A stretch of 64,000 nt of DNA, taken from the NCBI RefSeq assembly GCF_008704535.1, contig NZ_CP023701.1, positions 4,156,501-4,220,500 on the forward strand, given 5' to 3'. A model generated the notes under the pieces. It saw nothing but the letters and a program-made list of their open reading frames with translations. It did no database searches and was not told where the DNA came from. A program made the position numbers and the translations under genes. The DNA comes from Streptomyces subrutilus. GTDB lineage: Bacteria > Actinomycetota > Actinomycetes > Streptomycetales > Streptomycetaceae. This document shows, piece by piece, positions 15,552 through 24,284 of this stretch (position 1 is the stretch's first letter; each line of letters opens with the position of its first letter).

Positions 15552-16946
15552 TCAGCCCGCCGCGCGGGAGAGCAGGACCACGGCCACGTCGTCGGTGAGC
15601 TCGCCGCCGTTGAGGCGGCGGGCTTCGGTGACGGAGGCCTCCAGCAGCTCCTCGCCGGTCAGGCCCGCGGCCAGGTGCCGGTTGATCATCTCGACCATGC
15701 CGTCCTGGCCCAGCCGTTCCCGGCCGGGACCGATCCGCCCCTCGATCAGCCCGTCCGTGTAGAGCATCAGGCTCCACGCGCCGCCGAGCTCCACCTGGCG
15801 GCGCGGCCAGCGGGCCCGGGGCAGCAGGCCGAGCGCCGGACCGCTGTTCTCGTACGGGAGCAGCCGGGCGGCCCGGCCCGGGCGCGCGATCAGCGGCGCC
15901 GGGTGGCCGGCCAGGCACAGGCCGGCGCGGCGGCCGTCGGGGGCGATGTCCACCGTGCACAGCGTCGCGAAGATCTCCTCGCAGGGCCGCTCCACCTCCA
16001 GCACCTCCTGGAGGGTGGCCAGCAGGTCGTCGCCGCACAGGCCGGCCAGGGTCAGCGCGCGCCAGGCGATGCGCAGCTCGACCCCGAGGGCGGCCTCGTC
16101 CGGGCCGTGTCCGCAGACGTCGCCGATCATGGCGTGGACGGTGCCGTCGGGGGTGCGGACGGTGTCGTAGAAGTCGCCGCCGAGCAGGGCCCGGCTGCGG
16201 CCGGGACGGTAGCGGGCGGCGAAGCGGAGGTCGGAACCCTCCAGGAGCGGGTGGGGCAGCAGCCCGCGCTCCAGGCGGGCGTTCTCCTGGGCGCGCAGTT
16301 TCGATTCGGCGAGCTTGTACTGGGCCGCGTCGGCCCGTTTTCTCTCCACCGCGTAGCGGATGGCGCGGCTCAGCAGCCTGCCGTCCATCTCGTCGCGGAA
16401 GAGGAAGTCCTGGGCGCCGACGCGGACCGCCTCGGCGGCGCGCTCGGCGTCGGTCTCGGAGGTGAGCACGAGCACGGCGTGGTGCGGGGCGATCCGCAGC
16501 ACCTGGTGGAGGGCGCCCAACGGGTCGCCGCCCGCACCGGCGGGCGGGGTGAGCGCGAGGTCGAGCAGGATGCAGTGCACGTCCGGGGTGAGCAGCCGCT
16601 CGGCCTCGGTGAGGTTGCGGGCGGTCCGCAGCCGTATGCGGTGGCCGTCGGCGTCCAGGACCTCGGGGACGGTGAGGCCGCCTTCGGGGTCGTCCTCGAT
16701 GACCAGCAGGGTCAGCGGGGTCGCCGGCGGGGCCGTCCGCGGTCCCCTCGGCGGGACCACCGGTGCCGCGGCCGGGGCCGCGACCGGTGCGGGCGCGGCG
16801 GCTGCCGTCGGTGCGGCCGCGGTGGCCGTGGCGGCGGTGGCCGCCGTGACGGGTGGGGTCGCGGCGGGCGGTGCGGCGGTGTGCAGAACGGCCTGACCGC
16901 TCTCCGTGGCCGGGGTGTCCCTCTGCCGCGGTACGGGTACGGGCAT
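15552..16946 (-). CDS. Response-regulator-linked SpoIIE/PP2C serine phosphatase
   Basis: 464 residues. A low-complexity Ala/Pro/Val segment (1-75) is followed by a receiver domain (about 77-195: LLVIEDDPEGG, phospho-acceptor Asp in ILLDLAL, Thr in LVLTSE). A linker helix (ERKRADAAQYKLAESKLRAQ) leads to a PP2C domain with metal-binding Asp in GGDFYD, IGDVCGHG and DGLIEGR, and TDDVAVVLL at the end. Such RsbU-like proteins dephosphorylate anti-anti-sigma factors when the receiver is activated. No cognate kinase is adjacent. Confidence 0.9.
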   Translation of the reverse strand: MPVPVPRQRDTPATESGQAVLHTAAPPAATPPVTAATAATATAAAPTAAAAPAPVAAPAAAPVVPPRGPRTAPPATPLTLLVIEDDPEGGLTVPEVLDADGHRIRLRTARNLTEAERLLTPDVHCILLDLALTPPAGAGGDPLGALHQVLRIAPHHAVLVLTSETDAERAAEAVRVGAQDFLFRDEMDGRLLSRAIRYAVERKRADAAQYKLAESKLRAQENARLERGLLPHPLLEGSDLRFAARYRPGRSRALLGGDFYDTVRTPDGTVHAMIGDVCGHGPDEAALGVELRIAWRALTLAGLCGDDLLATLQEVLEVERPCEEIFATLCTVDIAPDGRRAGLCLAGHPAPLIARPGRAARLLPYENSGPALGLLPRARWPRRQVELGGAWSLMLYTDGLIEGRIGPGRERLGQDGMVEMINRHLAAGLTGEELLEASVTEARRLNGGELTDDVAVVLLSRAAG

Positions 16947-17230
16947 CGTCTCCGGTTCCTTCCCTCCCCCCGAGGGTGCGTCCGGCCGACCCTAGCGGTC
17001 CCGGCCGGGGAAGCGGAATGCCGTTCCCGGCCGAGGCCTCCGTCATATGCCGTTATCGCGGGGGAAAATCCGCCTCGCTGATGACCAATGTCACGGTGGG
17101 GCCGGAGCCCGTCCCGTCACACGAGACGCGCGGGAGCCACGGAAGGTTGCCCCGCCCGGCCCGCGCGGCCGGCCCGCCCCGCGCGGCCGGTCGGCTCGGC
17201 AGGGCCGACCCGGCGAGGCGTGCGGGCGGC

Positions 17231-18316
17231 TCAGGCGTCCGGGCGGACGATCGCCTTGATCGGCATCGAGCCCGCGCCCGCGATCGTGACGTTGCGGCCC
17301 GGTCGCGGTGCGTGGACCATCGCGCCGTCGCCGACGTACATCCCGACGTGGCTGGCGTCGTCGAAGTAGATGATCAGGTCGCCCGGGCGCATGTCCTTGA
17401 GCGCGACCTTCGGCAGCAGCCGCAGCTGCTCCTGCGAGGTGCGCGGGATGGTCCGGCCCGCCGCCAGCCAGGCCTTCGAGGTCAGGCCGGAGCAGTCGTA
17501 CGAGTCCGGGCCGACCGCGCCCCAGACGTACGGCTTGCCCATCTGGGCGGTGGCGAACTGCACGGCCCGCTTCCCGGCGTCCGTCGCCGCGCCGTTCACG
17601 TCCTTCAGCGCGCCCGTCGACAGCCAGGCGGTCTGCGCCTTGTACTGGGCTTCCTGCTCCAGCTGGAGCAGCCGAGCCTTCTCCTCGGCCTCCAGCTTGC
17701 TCTCCAGCCCCTCCGCCGTCTTGATCTTCTCCTCGATCTTCTTCTTGGCCTCCTCCTGCTTGACGCGGTTGGCCTCCATGGCGGCCCACTGGGTGCTCGC
17801 GTCGCTCGCGTACTGCCGCAGGTCGGCCTGGGTGCGGTCGAGTTCGGAGAGCAGGTCGGAGGTGGCCTTCTCGCCCTGGCGCAGCCGGTCCGCGCCGTCG
17901 AGGAACTGGTTCGGGTCGTCGCTCAGCGCGAGCTTGGCGCCCGGCGGCAGGCCGCCCGAGCGGTACTGGGCGCGGGCTGCGGCGCCGGCACGGCCCTTGA
18001 GGGCGGTGATCCGGTCCTGGCCGGCGACGACGAGGTTGGCCAGCTCGACGATCTTCTCCGACTGGACCCTGGTCTCGGCCTCGGCGAGGTTGTAGGCGTC
18101 CGTGGCGCTGCCGGCCTGGCGGTAGAGCTCCTCTATCTCCTTGCGGACCTGCTCCAGGGACGTGGCGCCGGGAGCGGGCGCCGGGGGCGCGGGGGCTGCC
18201 GGGACCGCCGGAGCCGCGTGCGCGATGCCCGCGGTGATGCCCGGCGTCGCCGCCATCGCCATCGCGCACAGCAGTACGAGCGTGCTTGCGCCTCGCCGTC
18301 GCCTTACGGCACTCAT
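17231..18316 (-). CDS. Secreted NlpC/P60 peptidoglycan endopeptidase (RipA-like)
   Basis: 361 residues. I chose ATG at 18316 because GGGGGGACC precedes it; a longer start at 18349 has no ribosome binding site. Residues 1-35 are a signal peptide (SAVRRRRG, hydrophobic core, AHAAPA). About 50-225 is coiled coil, which in RipA-like enzymes inhibits or positions the catalytic domain. The NlpC/P60 domain at about 240-361 has the catalytic Cys in YDCSGLT, His in ASHVGMYVG and a third polar residue (His) in VHAPRPG. It would cut stem peptides in the wall. Two palindromes lie before the start. Confidence 0.92.
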   Translation of the reverse strand: MSAVRRRRGASTLVLLCAMAMAATPGITAGIAHAAPAVPAAPAPPAPAPGATSLEQVRKEIEELYRQAGSATDAYNLAEAETRVQSEKIVELANLVVAGQDRITALKGRAGAAARAQYRSGGLPPGAKLALSDDPNQFLDGADRLRQGEKATSDLLSELDRTQADLRQYASDASTQWAAMEANRVKQEEAKKKIEEKIKTAEGLESKLEAEEKARLLQLEQEAQYKAQTAWLSTGALKDVNGAATDAGKRAVQFATAQMGKPYVWGAVGPDSYDCSGLTSKAWLAAGRTIPRTSQEQLRLLPKVALKDMRPGDLIIYFDDASHVGMYVGDGAMVHAPRPGRNVTIAGAGSMPIKAIVRPDA

Positions 18317-18335
18317 GGTCCCCCCGGGCACCCGA

Positions 18336-18380
18336 GTCAGATCCGCCATCAGATCTGACTATTCATCAGTAACTTGTTAC
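18336..18380 (-). promoter_or_regulatory. Two palindromes upstream of NlpC/P60 gene
   Basis: GTCAGATC (18336-18343) and GATCTGAC (18352-18359) are perfect 8-bp arms. Ten bases further on lies the palindrome GTAACTTGTTAC (18369-18380). Both fall 20-64 bases before the chosen start, in an otherwise A/T-richer stretch. They are candidate operators or a 5' UTR hairpin; no regulator is assigned. Confidence 0.45.
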
Positions 18381-18580
18381 CGCATTCGGGATGGTGCCAC
18401 GGCTCGGAGAATTCCAACACCCTTGTGGATAACCGGCCGACCCCGCCCGCGCCCGCGCAGCCGACCCACCCCGCAGGCACCAACGGACCGCCGCCGCCCC
18501 CGGTTCCCCGTCCCGCGGCCCCCGCCACCCCGGCAACCCCCGCCGCCCCCGTATCCGCCGCCCCCGCCCCCGTCGCTCCC

Positions 18581-19429
18581 TCACCCCGCGGGCCGCAACG
18601 CCTCCCACCGCACCGTCAGTTCCCCCTGCCGCCAGCGCCCCGGCCCGTCCGCCAGCGGCCAGTCGCCCGAGAGGGACCGCGCCGTGCGGATCCAGCGCTG
18701 CCGCGCCCCGTACGAGGCGTACGGGGCCGCTGCCGCCCACGCCCGGTCGAAGTCCCGCAGGAAGGCGTGCACCGGCTCGCCCGGCACGTTCCGGTGGATC
18801 AGCGCCTTCGGCAGCCGCTCCGCCAGGTCCGAGGGGCGCTCCAGGGAGCCCAGCCGGGTCGCGAACGTCACCGTGCGCGCCCCCTCCGGCCCCAGCGCGA
18901 CCCACACGTGCCGCCGCCCGATCTCGTCGCAGGTCCCCTCCACCAGCAGCCCGTCCGGTGCCAGCCGCCCGCACAGCCGCTCCCACACCCGGGCCACCTG
19001 CTCCTCGTCGTACTGGCGCAGCACGTTCGCCGCCCGGATCAGCGACGGCCGCGCGTCCCCGTCCAACGGCACCTCGAAGCCGCCGTGCCGGAAGCTCAGC
19101 CCCTCCCGCTCGTACGGCTTCGCCCCCGCGACCCGCGCCGGTTCGATCTCGATGCCGACCACCCGCACCCGCGGCGCCGCCTCCCGCAGCCGCGCCATCA
19201 GCTCCACCGCGGTCCAGGGAGCGGCCCCGTACCCGAGGTCCACCGCCACCGGTGCCTGCGCGCGGCGCAGCACCGGACCGTGCGTCGCGGCGATCCAGCG
19301 GTCCATCCGGCGCAACCGGTTCGGATGGGTCGTCCCGCGCGTCACCGCGCCCACCGGACGGCCGGAACGGCGCGCGGTCGCGTCCGCCGCGGGCCGCGGT
19401 GACGGGGGAGGGGTGGTGCGGGAGGCCAT
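18581..19429 (-). CDS. SAM-dependent methyltransferase
   Basis: 282 residues. The SAM site is VAVDLGYGAAPWTAVELM (about 73-90), with the acidic ribose-binding residue in VVGIEIEP. The rest is typical class I with LVEGTCDEIGRRHVWVAL near the centre. I prefer ATG at 19429 because TACTCT ends 6 bases before it; upstream extension to 19567 is possible but lacks a start signal. The substrate is unknown. It is divergent from mshA. Confidence 0.8.
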   Translation of the reverse strand: MASRTTPPPSPRPAADATARRSGRPVGAVTRGTTHPNRLRRMDRWIAATHGPVLRRAQAPVAVDLGYGAAPWTAVELMARLREAAPRVRVVGIEIEPARVAGAKPYEREGLSFRHGGFEVPLDGDARPSLIRAANVLRQYDEEQVARVWERLCGRLAPDGLLVEGTCDEIGRRHVWVALGPEGARTVTFATRLGSLERPSDLAERLPKALIHRNVPGEPVHAFLRDFDRAWAAAAPYASYGARQRWIRTARSLSGDWPLADGPGRWRQGELTVRWEALRPAG

Positions 19430-19659
19430 GTGCCGAGAGTAAGCGGAGGGCCCCCGCCGGATAAAAACCCGGCAAACCGAGCAGGAAATCGGCGCTCCCC
19501 CGGAATGCGGGGGGCGGCCGTACGGGTTGCACTGCTTGCAGAGCGCCGCCCGCGCTCCTGCCGCCATGCCGTCGCAGCGTCGCCACGGCCGGTGCCCGCC
19601 CCGCCCGCGCGCCCGAGCGCCGCCCGTCCGAGATCGTCAGAGCGAGAGGAACTGCTCCC

Positions 19660-21048
19660 TTGAGCCAGTACGTGTCCCGCCTCGGCGGCAGCCTCAGCGG
19701 CCGCCTCGCCGCTGCCCGCGCCACCCGCCTCGAACAGCCCCCGCGCCTGCGCCTGCCCGCCGCCGTCGGCGGCCACCGCAAGCCCCGCCGCGTCGCCATG
19801 CTCAGCGTGCACACCTCACCGCTGCACCAGCCCGGCACCGGTGACGCCGGCGGCATGAACGTCTACATCGTGGAACTGGCCAAGCGCCTCGCCGCCATCG
19901 GCATCGAGGTCGAGGTCTTCACCCGGGCCACCACCGGCGGCCTGCCGCCCGTGGTCGAACTGGCCCCCGGGGTCCTCGTGCGCCACGTGGACGCGGGTCC
20001 GTACGAGGGCCTCGCCAAGGAGGAGCTGCCGGCCCAGCTGTGCGCCTTCACCCACGGGGTCATGCGGGCCTGGGCCGGCCACCGCCCCGGCTACTACGAC
20101 CTCGTCCACTCCCACTACTGGCTGTCGGGGCACGTGGGCTGGCTCGCCGCCGAACGCTGGGGCGTCCCCCTCGTCCACGCCATGCACACCATGGCCAAGG
20201 TCAAGAACGCCGCACTGGCGGAGGGCGACACGCCCGAGCCCGCCGCCCGCGTCATCGGCGAGACCCAGATCGTCGCCGCCGCCGACCGCCTCATCGCGAA
20301 CACCGCCGAAGAGGCCGACGAGCTCGTCCGCCACTACGAGGCCGACCCCGGCAAGGTCGCCGTCGTCCACCCCGGCGTCAACCTCGACCGCTTCACCCCC
20401 GGCGACGGCCGCGCCGCCGCCCGCGCCCGCCTCGGGCTGCCGCAGGACGCCGTCATACCCCTGTTCGCCGGCCGCATACAGCCCCTGAAGGCGCCCGACA
20501 TCCTGCTCCGCGCCGTCGCCGAGCTCGTCGACCGGGACCCCTCGCTGCGCCGCCGTCTCTTCGTCCCCGTCGTCGGCGGCCCGAGCGGCAGCGGCCTCGC
20601 CAAGCCGGAGGGCCTGCAGAAGCTCGCCGCCCGGCTGGGCATCGCCGACCTCGTCCACTTCCACCCGCCCGTCGGCCAGGACCAGCTCGCCGACTGGTTC
20701 CGGGCCGCTTCCGTGCTGGTCATGCCCTCGTACAACGAGTCCTTCGGGCTCGTCGCGATCGAGGCCCAGGCCGCCGGCACCCCGGTCCTCGCCGCCGCCG
20801 TCGGCGGACTGCCCGTCGCCGTCGACGACGGGATCACCGGCATCCTCGTACCCGGCCACGACCCGGTCGACTACGCCCGCCAGCTGCGCCGCTTCGTCGA
20901 CGAACCGGGCCTCGCCGGGCGGATGGGCGCCGCTGCCGCGCGGCACGCGCAGTCCTTCGGCTGGGACACGGCCGCCGCCGGCACGGCCGACGTGTACACC
21001 GCGGCGATGCACGATCATCGCCGTCGCGTACGCTCCCACCATGGCTGA
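19660..21048 (+). CDS. mshA: D-inositol-3-phosphate glycosyltransferase, first step of mycothiol synthesis
   Basis: 462 residues from TTG, with GAGAGGA nine bases upstream. It is a GT-B retaining glycosyltransferase (family GT4): the N-terminal signature is LSVHTSPLHQPGTGDAGGMN and the C-terminal E-x7-E motif is ESFGLVAIEA. MshA transfers GlcNAc from UDP-GlcNAc to inositol-3-phosphate, beginning synthesis of mycothiol, the main actinobacterial thiol. About 40 residues at the N-terminus (Ser/Arg/Gly-rich) are extra. The next gene overlaps its end by 8 bases but has its own promoter-like hexamer. Confidence 0.95.
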   Translation: MSQYVSRLGGSLSGRLAAARATRLEQPPRLRLPAAVGGHRKPRRVAMLSVHTSPLHQPGTGDAGGMNVYIVELAKRLAAIGIEVEVFTRATTGGLPPVVELAPGVLVRHVDAGPYEGLAKEELPAQLCAFTHGVMRAWAGHRPGYYDLVHSHYWLSGHVGWLAAERWGVPLVHAMHTMAKVKNAALAEGDTPEPAARVIGETQIVAAADRLIANTAEEADELVRHYEADPGKVAVVHPGVNLDRFTPGDGRAAARARLGLPQDAVIPLFAGRIQPLKAPDILLRAVAELVDRDPSLRRRLFVPVVGGPSGSGLAKPEGLQKLAARLGIADLVHFHPPVGQDQLADWFRAASVLVMPSYNESFGLVAIEAQAAGTPVLAAAVGGLPVAVDDGITGILVPGHDPVDYARQLRRFVDEPGLAGRMGAAAARHAQSFGWDTAAAGTADVYTAAMHDHRRRVRSHHG

Positions 21049-21529
21049 CACCGCCGCGATCATCGAGAGCACGCTCGCCGGGGCCGAACTGCCGTGGGAG
21101 AGCCCGGAGCCGGGCTCGTACGTCGTCCAGCTCCCCGGCACCCGCAAGCTGAGCACCACCTGCTCGCTCAAGGTCGGCAAGCACTCCCTGTCGGTCAACG
21201 CCTTCGTGATCCGCCACCCCGACGAGAACGAGGCGGGCGTCCACCGCTGGCTGCTGGAGCGCAACCTCAAGCTGTACGGCCTCGGCTACGCCGTGGACCG
21301 CCTCGGGGACATCTACCTGACCGGCCGGCTGCCGCTCGCCGTGGTCACCCCGGACGAGCTGGACCGGCTGCTCGGCACGGTGCTGGAGGCGGCGGACGGC
21401 GCCTTCAACACCCTGCTGGAGCTGGGCTTCGCGGACGCCATCCGCCGCGAGTACGCGTGGCGCGTCTCGCGCGGCGAACCGACGCGCAACCTGGACGCGT
21501 TCACGCACCTGACCCGGCCGTCCGACTGA
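21041..21529 (+). CDS. YbjN-domain protein
   Basis: 162 residues with the YbjN (type III chaperone-like) fold pattern: short helix, five-strand sheet (STTCSLKVGKHSLSVNAFV), and C-terminal helices (LDRLLGTVLEAADGAFNTLL). The ATG overlaps mshA by 8 bases, yet TACGCT ends 6 bases upstream, so a leaderless promoter inside mshA is likely. The family is often found beside mshA in actinomycetes. Role unknown. Confidence 0.85.
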   Translation: MADTAAIIESTLAGAELPWESPEPGSYVVQLPGTRKLSTTCSLKVGKHSLSVNAFVIRHPDENEAGVHRWLLERNLKLYGLGYAVDRLGDIYLTGRLPLAVVTPDELDRLLGTVLEAADGAFNTLLELGFADAIRREYAWRVSRGEPTRNLDAFTHLTRPSD

Positions 21530-21618
21530 CGCGCCCGCCCCGACCCGGGACGGCCCGGCCCGGCCCTCCGACCGGTGAGCCGGGGCCGCGGCCGGCCGGC
21601 GCCGGTCCCGGTCCCGGT

Positions 21619-23013
21619 CTACGGGGCCGTTACCGGGGGCGCGGCCGGCGGCGCCGTGGCGGGCGCGACGGCCGGGGCCGTGGCCGGCATCGTGGCGGCG
21701 ACGGCGACGGCCACCTCCGCGAGCCCCTCCAGCCCCTCCAGCCCCTCGGGTGCCTTCGGTCGCCCGGTACCGGCGGCGTCCGGCGCCGGGGCGGGCGCGG
21801 CGACCACCGCCCCCGGCAGGTTCCGCATCAGCAGCCAGTACCCGGCTGCCGCGGCCGTGCCCAGGAGCGCCGTCGTCCCCCACAGCCACCGCGCGCCGAA
21901 CCGGTCGATGACGCCGCCGGCCAGCAGCGGCGCGACGAGCGAGGCCACCGCCCACGACATCGTGTACATGCCCTGGTAGCGGCCGCGGCCGTGCAGCGGC
22001 GAGAGCCGGGCCACCAGCCCCATCTGCGTCGGCGAGTTGATGATCTCGGCCAGCGTCCACACGCAGACGGTGAGCGCGAGCACCCCGAGCGAACCGCCGA
22101 ACGCCGTCAGCCCGAAGCCGTAGCCCGCCAGCAGCGCCGAGACCACCAGCAGCCTCTGCGGGTCGCGGTGTTCGATGAAGCGGGTGACCGGGATCTGCAG
22201 CAGCACGATCAGCACGCCGTTCACCGCGATGACCATCCCGTAGTCACCGGTGGAGAACCCCGCCGCGCCCATGGCCAGCGGCAGCCCGAACGAGCCCTGC
22301 ATGAAGATCAGCGAGATCAGGAACGACAGCCCGACGACGCCCATGAACCGCCCGTCGCGCAGCACCGTCCCCAGCCCGACCTCCGCCTCGGCCGCGACCG
22401 AGGCCGCGTCGCCCTTCTCGGGCCGCGACTCGGGCAGCTTGACGTACACGAGCACCGCGCAGACCAGCGTCAGCGCCGCCTCGCCGAGGAACCCGGCCAG
22501 GTAGCTGTACTCGGCGATGAACCCGGCCACCGCCGCCGAGACGGCGAAACCGAGGTTGATGGCCCAGTAGTTGAGCGCGAAGGCCCGCACCCGGTCCTCC
22601 GGCCGCACGATGTCGGCCATCATCGCCTGCACGGCCGGCCGCGAGGCGTTGGAGGTCATGCCGACCAGCAGCGCCACCGCCGCGATCGCCGCCGGCTGCT
22701 CCATGAAGCCGAGCAGCGCCACCGAGAACGCCGTCGAGGCCTGCGCCGCCAGCAGCGTGGGCCGCCGCCCGAGCCGGTCGGTCATCACGCCGGCGACGAG
22801 CGAGGAGATCACCCCGCCCAGCCCGTGCAGGGCGACCACCAGGCCCGCGAAGGAGGCCGAGTAGCCCCGGTCCACGGTCAGGTACAAGGTCATGAATGTG
22901 GCGACGAAGGCCCCGAGCCGGTTCACCAGGGTGCTCGTCCACAGCCACCAGAACGCGCGCGGCAGACCGGACACGCTCTCCCGGGCGGCCCGTCTCAGCC
23001 TGTCAACGGACAT
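21619..23013 (-). CDS. MFS transporter (DHA1-type exporter)
   Basis: 464 residues with about 12 transmembrane helices and the MFS motif A region DRLGRRPTLL between helices 2 and 3. A cytoplasmic loop rich in charged residues (LPESRPEKGDAASVAAEAE) separates the halves. The C-terminal 60 residues after the last helix are Ala/Pro/Gly low complexity (PATAPAVAPATAP) and look disordered. The start ATG follows GGGGGGA. Drug or metabolite efflux is inferred from the family. Confidence 0.85.
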   Translation of the reverse strand: MSVDRLRRAARESVSGLPRAFWWLWTSTLVNRLGAFVATFMTLYLTVDRGYSASFAGLVVALHGLGGVISSLVAGVMTDRLGRRPTLLAAQASTAFSVALLGFMEQPAAIAAVALLVGMTSNASRPAVQAMMADIVRPEDRVRAFALNYWAINLGFAVSAAVAGFIAEYSYLAGFLGEAALTLVCAVLVYVKLPESRPEKGDAASVAAEAEVGLGTVLRDGRFMGVVGLSFLISLIFMQGSFGLPLAMGAAGFSTGDYGMVIAVNGVLIVLLQIPVTRFIEHRDPQRLLVVSALLAGYGFGLTAFGGSLGVLALTVCVWTLAEIINSPTQMGLVARLSPLHGRGRYQGMYTMSWAVASLVAPLLAGGVIDRFGARWLWGTTALLGTAAAAGYWLLMRNLPGAVVAAPAPAPDAAGTGRPKAPEGLEGLEGLAEVAVAVAATMPATAPAVAPATAPPAAPPVTAP

Positions 23014-23091
23014 AAGGAATCCCCCCGGGCGATGTAAGTGTCTCTCCTGCCTTCGGCACGTTACGAGGAGGGGTGGTCCGGCGCCAGTGAA

Positions 23092-23108
23092 TTGACGTCC
23101 GGCGTCAA
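23092..23108. promoter_or_regulatory. Inverted repeat between divergent MFS gene and gpmA
   Basis: TTGACG and CGTCAA are perfect 6-bp arms spaced by TCCGG, placed between the divergent starts (79 bases from the MFS start, 58 from gpmA). It could be an operator for the MFS gene; no regulator is adjacent. Confidence 0.35.
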
Positions 23109-23165
23109 TCGGCGGGGGCGAACACCGCGCGCGGGCGGGCGCCGGCGTCCATTAGGCTCGTACGC

Positions 23166-23927
23166 ATGGCCGACGCACCGTACAAGCTGATCCTCCTCCG
23201 TCACGGCGAGAGCGAGTGGAACGCGAAGAACCTGTTCACCGGCTGGGTGGACGTCAACCTCAACGAGAAGGGCGAGAAGGAGGCGGTCCGCGGCGGTGAG
23301 CTGCTCAAGGACGCCGGCCTGCTCCCCGACGTCGTGCACACCTCGCTCCAGAAGCGCGCGATCCGCACCGCGCAGATGGCGCTGGAGGCAGCCGACCGCC
23401 ACTGGATCCCCGTCCACCGCTCCTGGCGCCTGAACGAGCGCCACTACGGCGCCCTGCAGGGCAAGGACAAGGCCCAGACCCTCGCCGAGTTCGGCGAGGA
23501 GCAGTTCATGCTGTGGCGCCGCTCCTACGACACCCCGCCCCCGGCCCTTGAGGACGGCACCGAGTTCTCCCAGTCCGGGGACGCGCGCTACTCCTCCATC
23601 CCGCCGGAGCTGCGCCCGAAGACGGAGTGCCTCAAGGACGTCGTCGTCCGGATGCTCCCGTACTGGTACGACGGCATCGTCCCGGACCTGCTGGCCGGCC
23701 GGACGGTCCTGGTCGCGGCGCACGGCAACTCCCTGCGCGCCCTGGTCAAGCACCTGGACGGCATCTCGGACGCCGACATCGCGGGCCTGAACATCCCGAC
23801 GGGCATCCCGCTGGCCTACGAACTGGACGCCGACTTCAAGCCCCTCAAGCCGGGCGGCACCTACCTCGACCCGGACGCGGCGGCGGCGGCGATCGAGGCG
23901 GTCAAGAACCAGGGCAAGAAGAAGTAG
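23166..23927 (+). CDS. gpmA: 2,3-bisphosphoglycerate-dependent phosphoglycerate mutase
   Basis: 253 residues. The phosphohistidine motif LLRHGESEWNAKNLFTGW is at 9-26, the second catalytic region is SWRLNERHYGALQGKDK and the second His is in VAAHGNSLRAL. The enzyme interconverts 3- and 2-phosphoglycerate in glycolysis. The ATG has TAGGCT ending 7 bases upstream and no Shine-Dalgarno, so it is probably leaderless. It ends at a very strong terminator. Confidence 0.96.
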   Translation: MADAPYKLILLRHGESEWNAKNLFTGWVDVNLNEKGEKEAVRGGELLKDAGLLPDVVHTSLQKRAIRTAQMALEAADRHWIPVHRSWRLNERHYGALQGKDKAQTLAEFGEEQFMLWRRSYDTPPPALEDGTEFSQSGDARYSSIPPELRPKTECLKDVVVRMLPYWYDGIVPDLLAGRTVLVAAHGNSLRALVKHLDGISDADIAGLNIPTGIPLAYELDADFKPLKPGGTYLDPDAAAAAIEAVKNQGKKK

Positions 23928-23939
23928 CCCCGACGCGCG

Positions 23940-23984
23940 AAGAGGCCCCCCGTCCACCGGTTCTCGGTGGACAGGGGGCCTCTT
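23940..23984. terminator. Strong bidirectional terminator after gpmA
   Basis: A long stem pairs AAGAGGCCCCC (from 23940) with GGGGGCCTCTT (to 23984), extended inward by CGTCCACCG/CGGTGGAC, with a short GTTCT loop. A-rich start and T-rich end let it serve both gpmA and the small converging Cys-rich gene. Confidence 0.88.
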
Positions 23985-24023
23985 GCCGGGCTCTCGCTGC
24001 TCTCTCGCTGCTTCGGGAGCGGG

Positions 24024-24173
24024 TCAGCCCCCGCACTGGCACGGGGCGCCGGACTGGCAGCCGCAGCCGCAGCCCGAGCCGCAGCCGCACGCCGCGAGCA
24101 GGGGGAGCCGCAACGGCTCCGACCTCGGCGGCCGGTCCTGCTCCGGGGTGATGGGGACGGGGGAATCGGGCAT
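24024..24173 (-). CDS. 49-residue Cys-rich protein, metallothionein-like tail
   Basis: The N-terminal half (MPDSPVPITPEQDRPPRSEP) is Pro-rich and polar; the last 22 residues contain seven Cys spaced by Gly (CGCGSGCGCGC, then PCQCGG). A near-ideal GAGGAGGAA ribosome binding site lies right before the ATG, and a terminator follows, so this is a real gene despite its size. The Cys-Gly pattern suggests metal binding or extensive oxidation. It lies 111 bases downstream of phoU's stop on the same strand, so read-through from phoU is possible. Confidence 0.75.
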   Translation of the reverse strand: MPDSPVPITPEQDRPPRSEPLRLPLLAACGCGSGCGCGCQSGAPCQCGG

Positions 24174-24284
24174 GGTTCCTCCTCGCAGGCGGCGTACGGG
24201 ACTTCGCACGACGGACCGCCCTCGCCTCATTCATGCCCAGCCCCACCGGCGCGTCAACGGCGCACGGGGGCTCGGTGTCGCGGG

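Noticed and set aside
18316..18580. A c-di-AMP (ydaO-type) riboswitch before the NlpC/P60 gene
   Set aside because: Such riboswitches precede some Streptomyces wall-hydrolase genes, but the 260 bases here lack its conserved segments and are too short beyond the palindromes.
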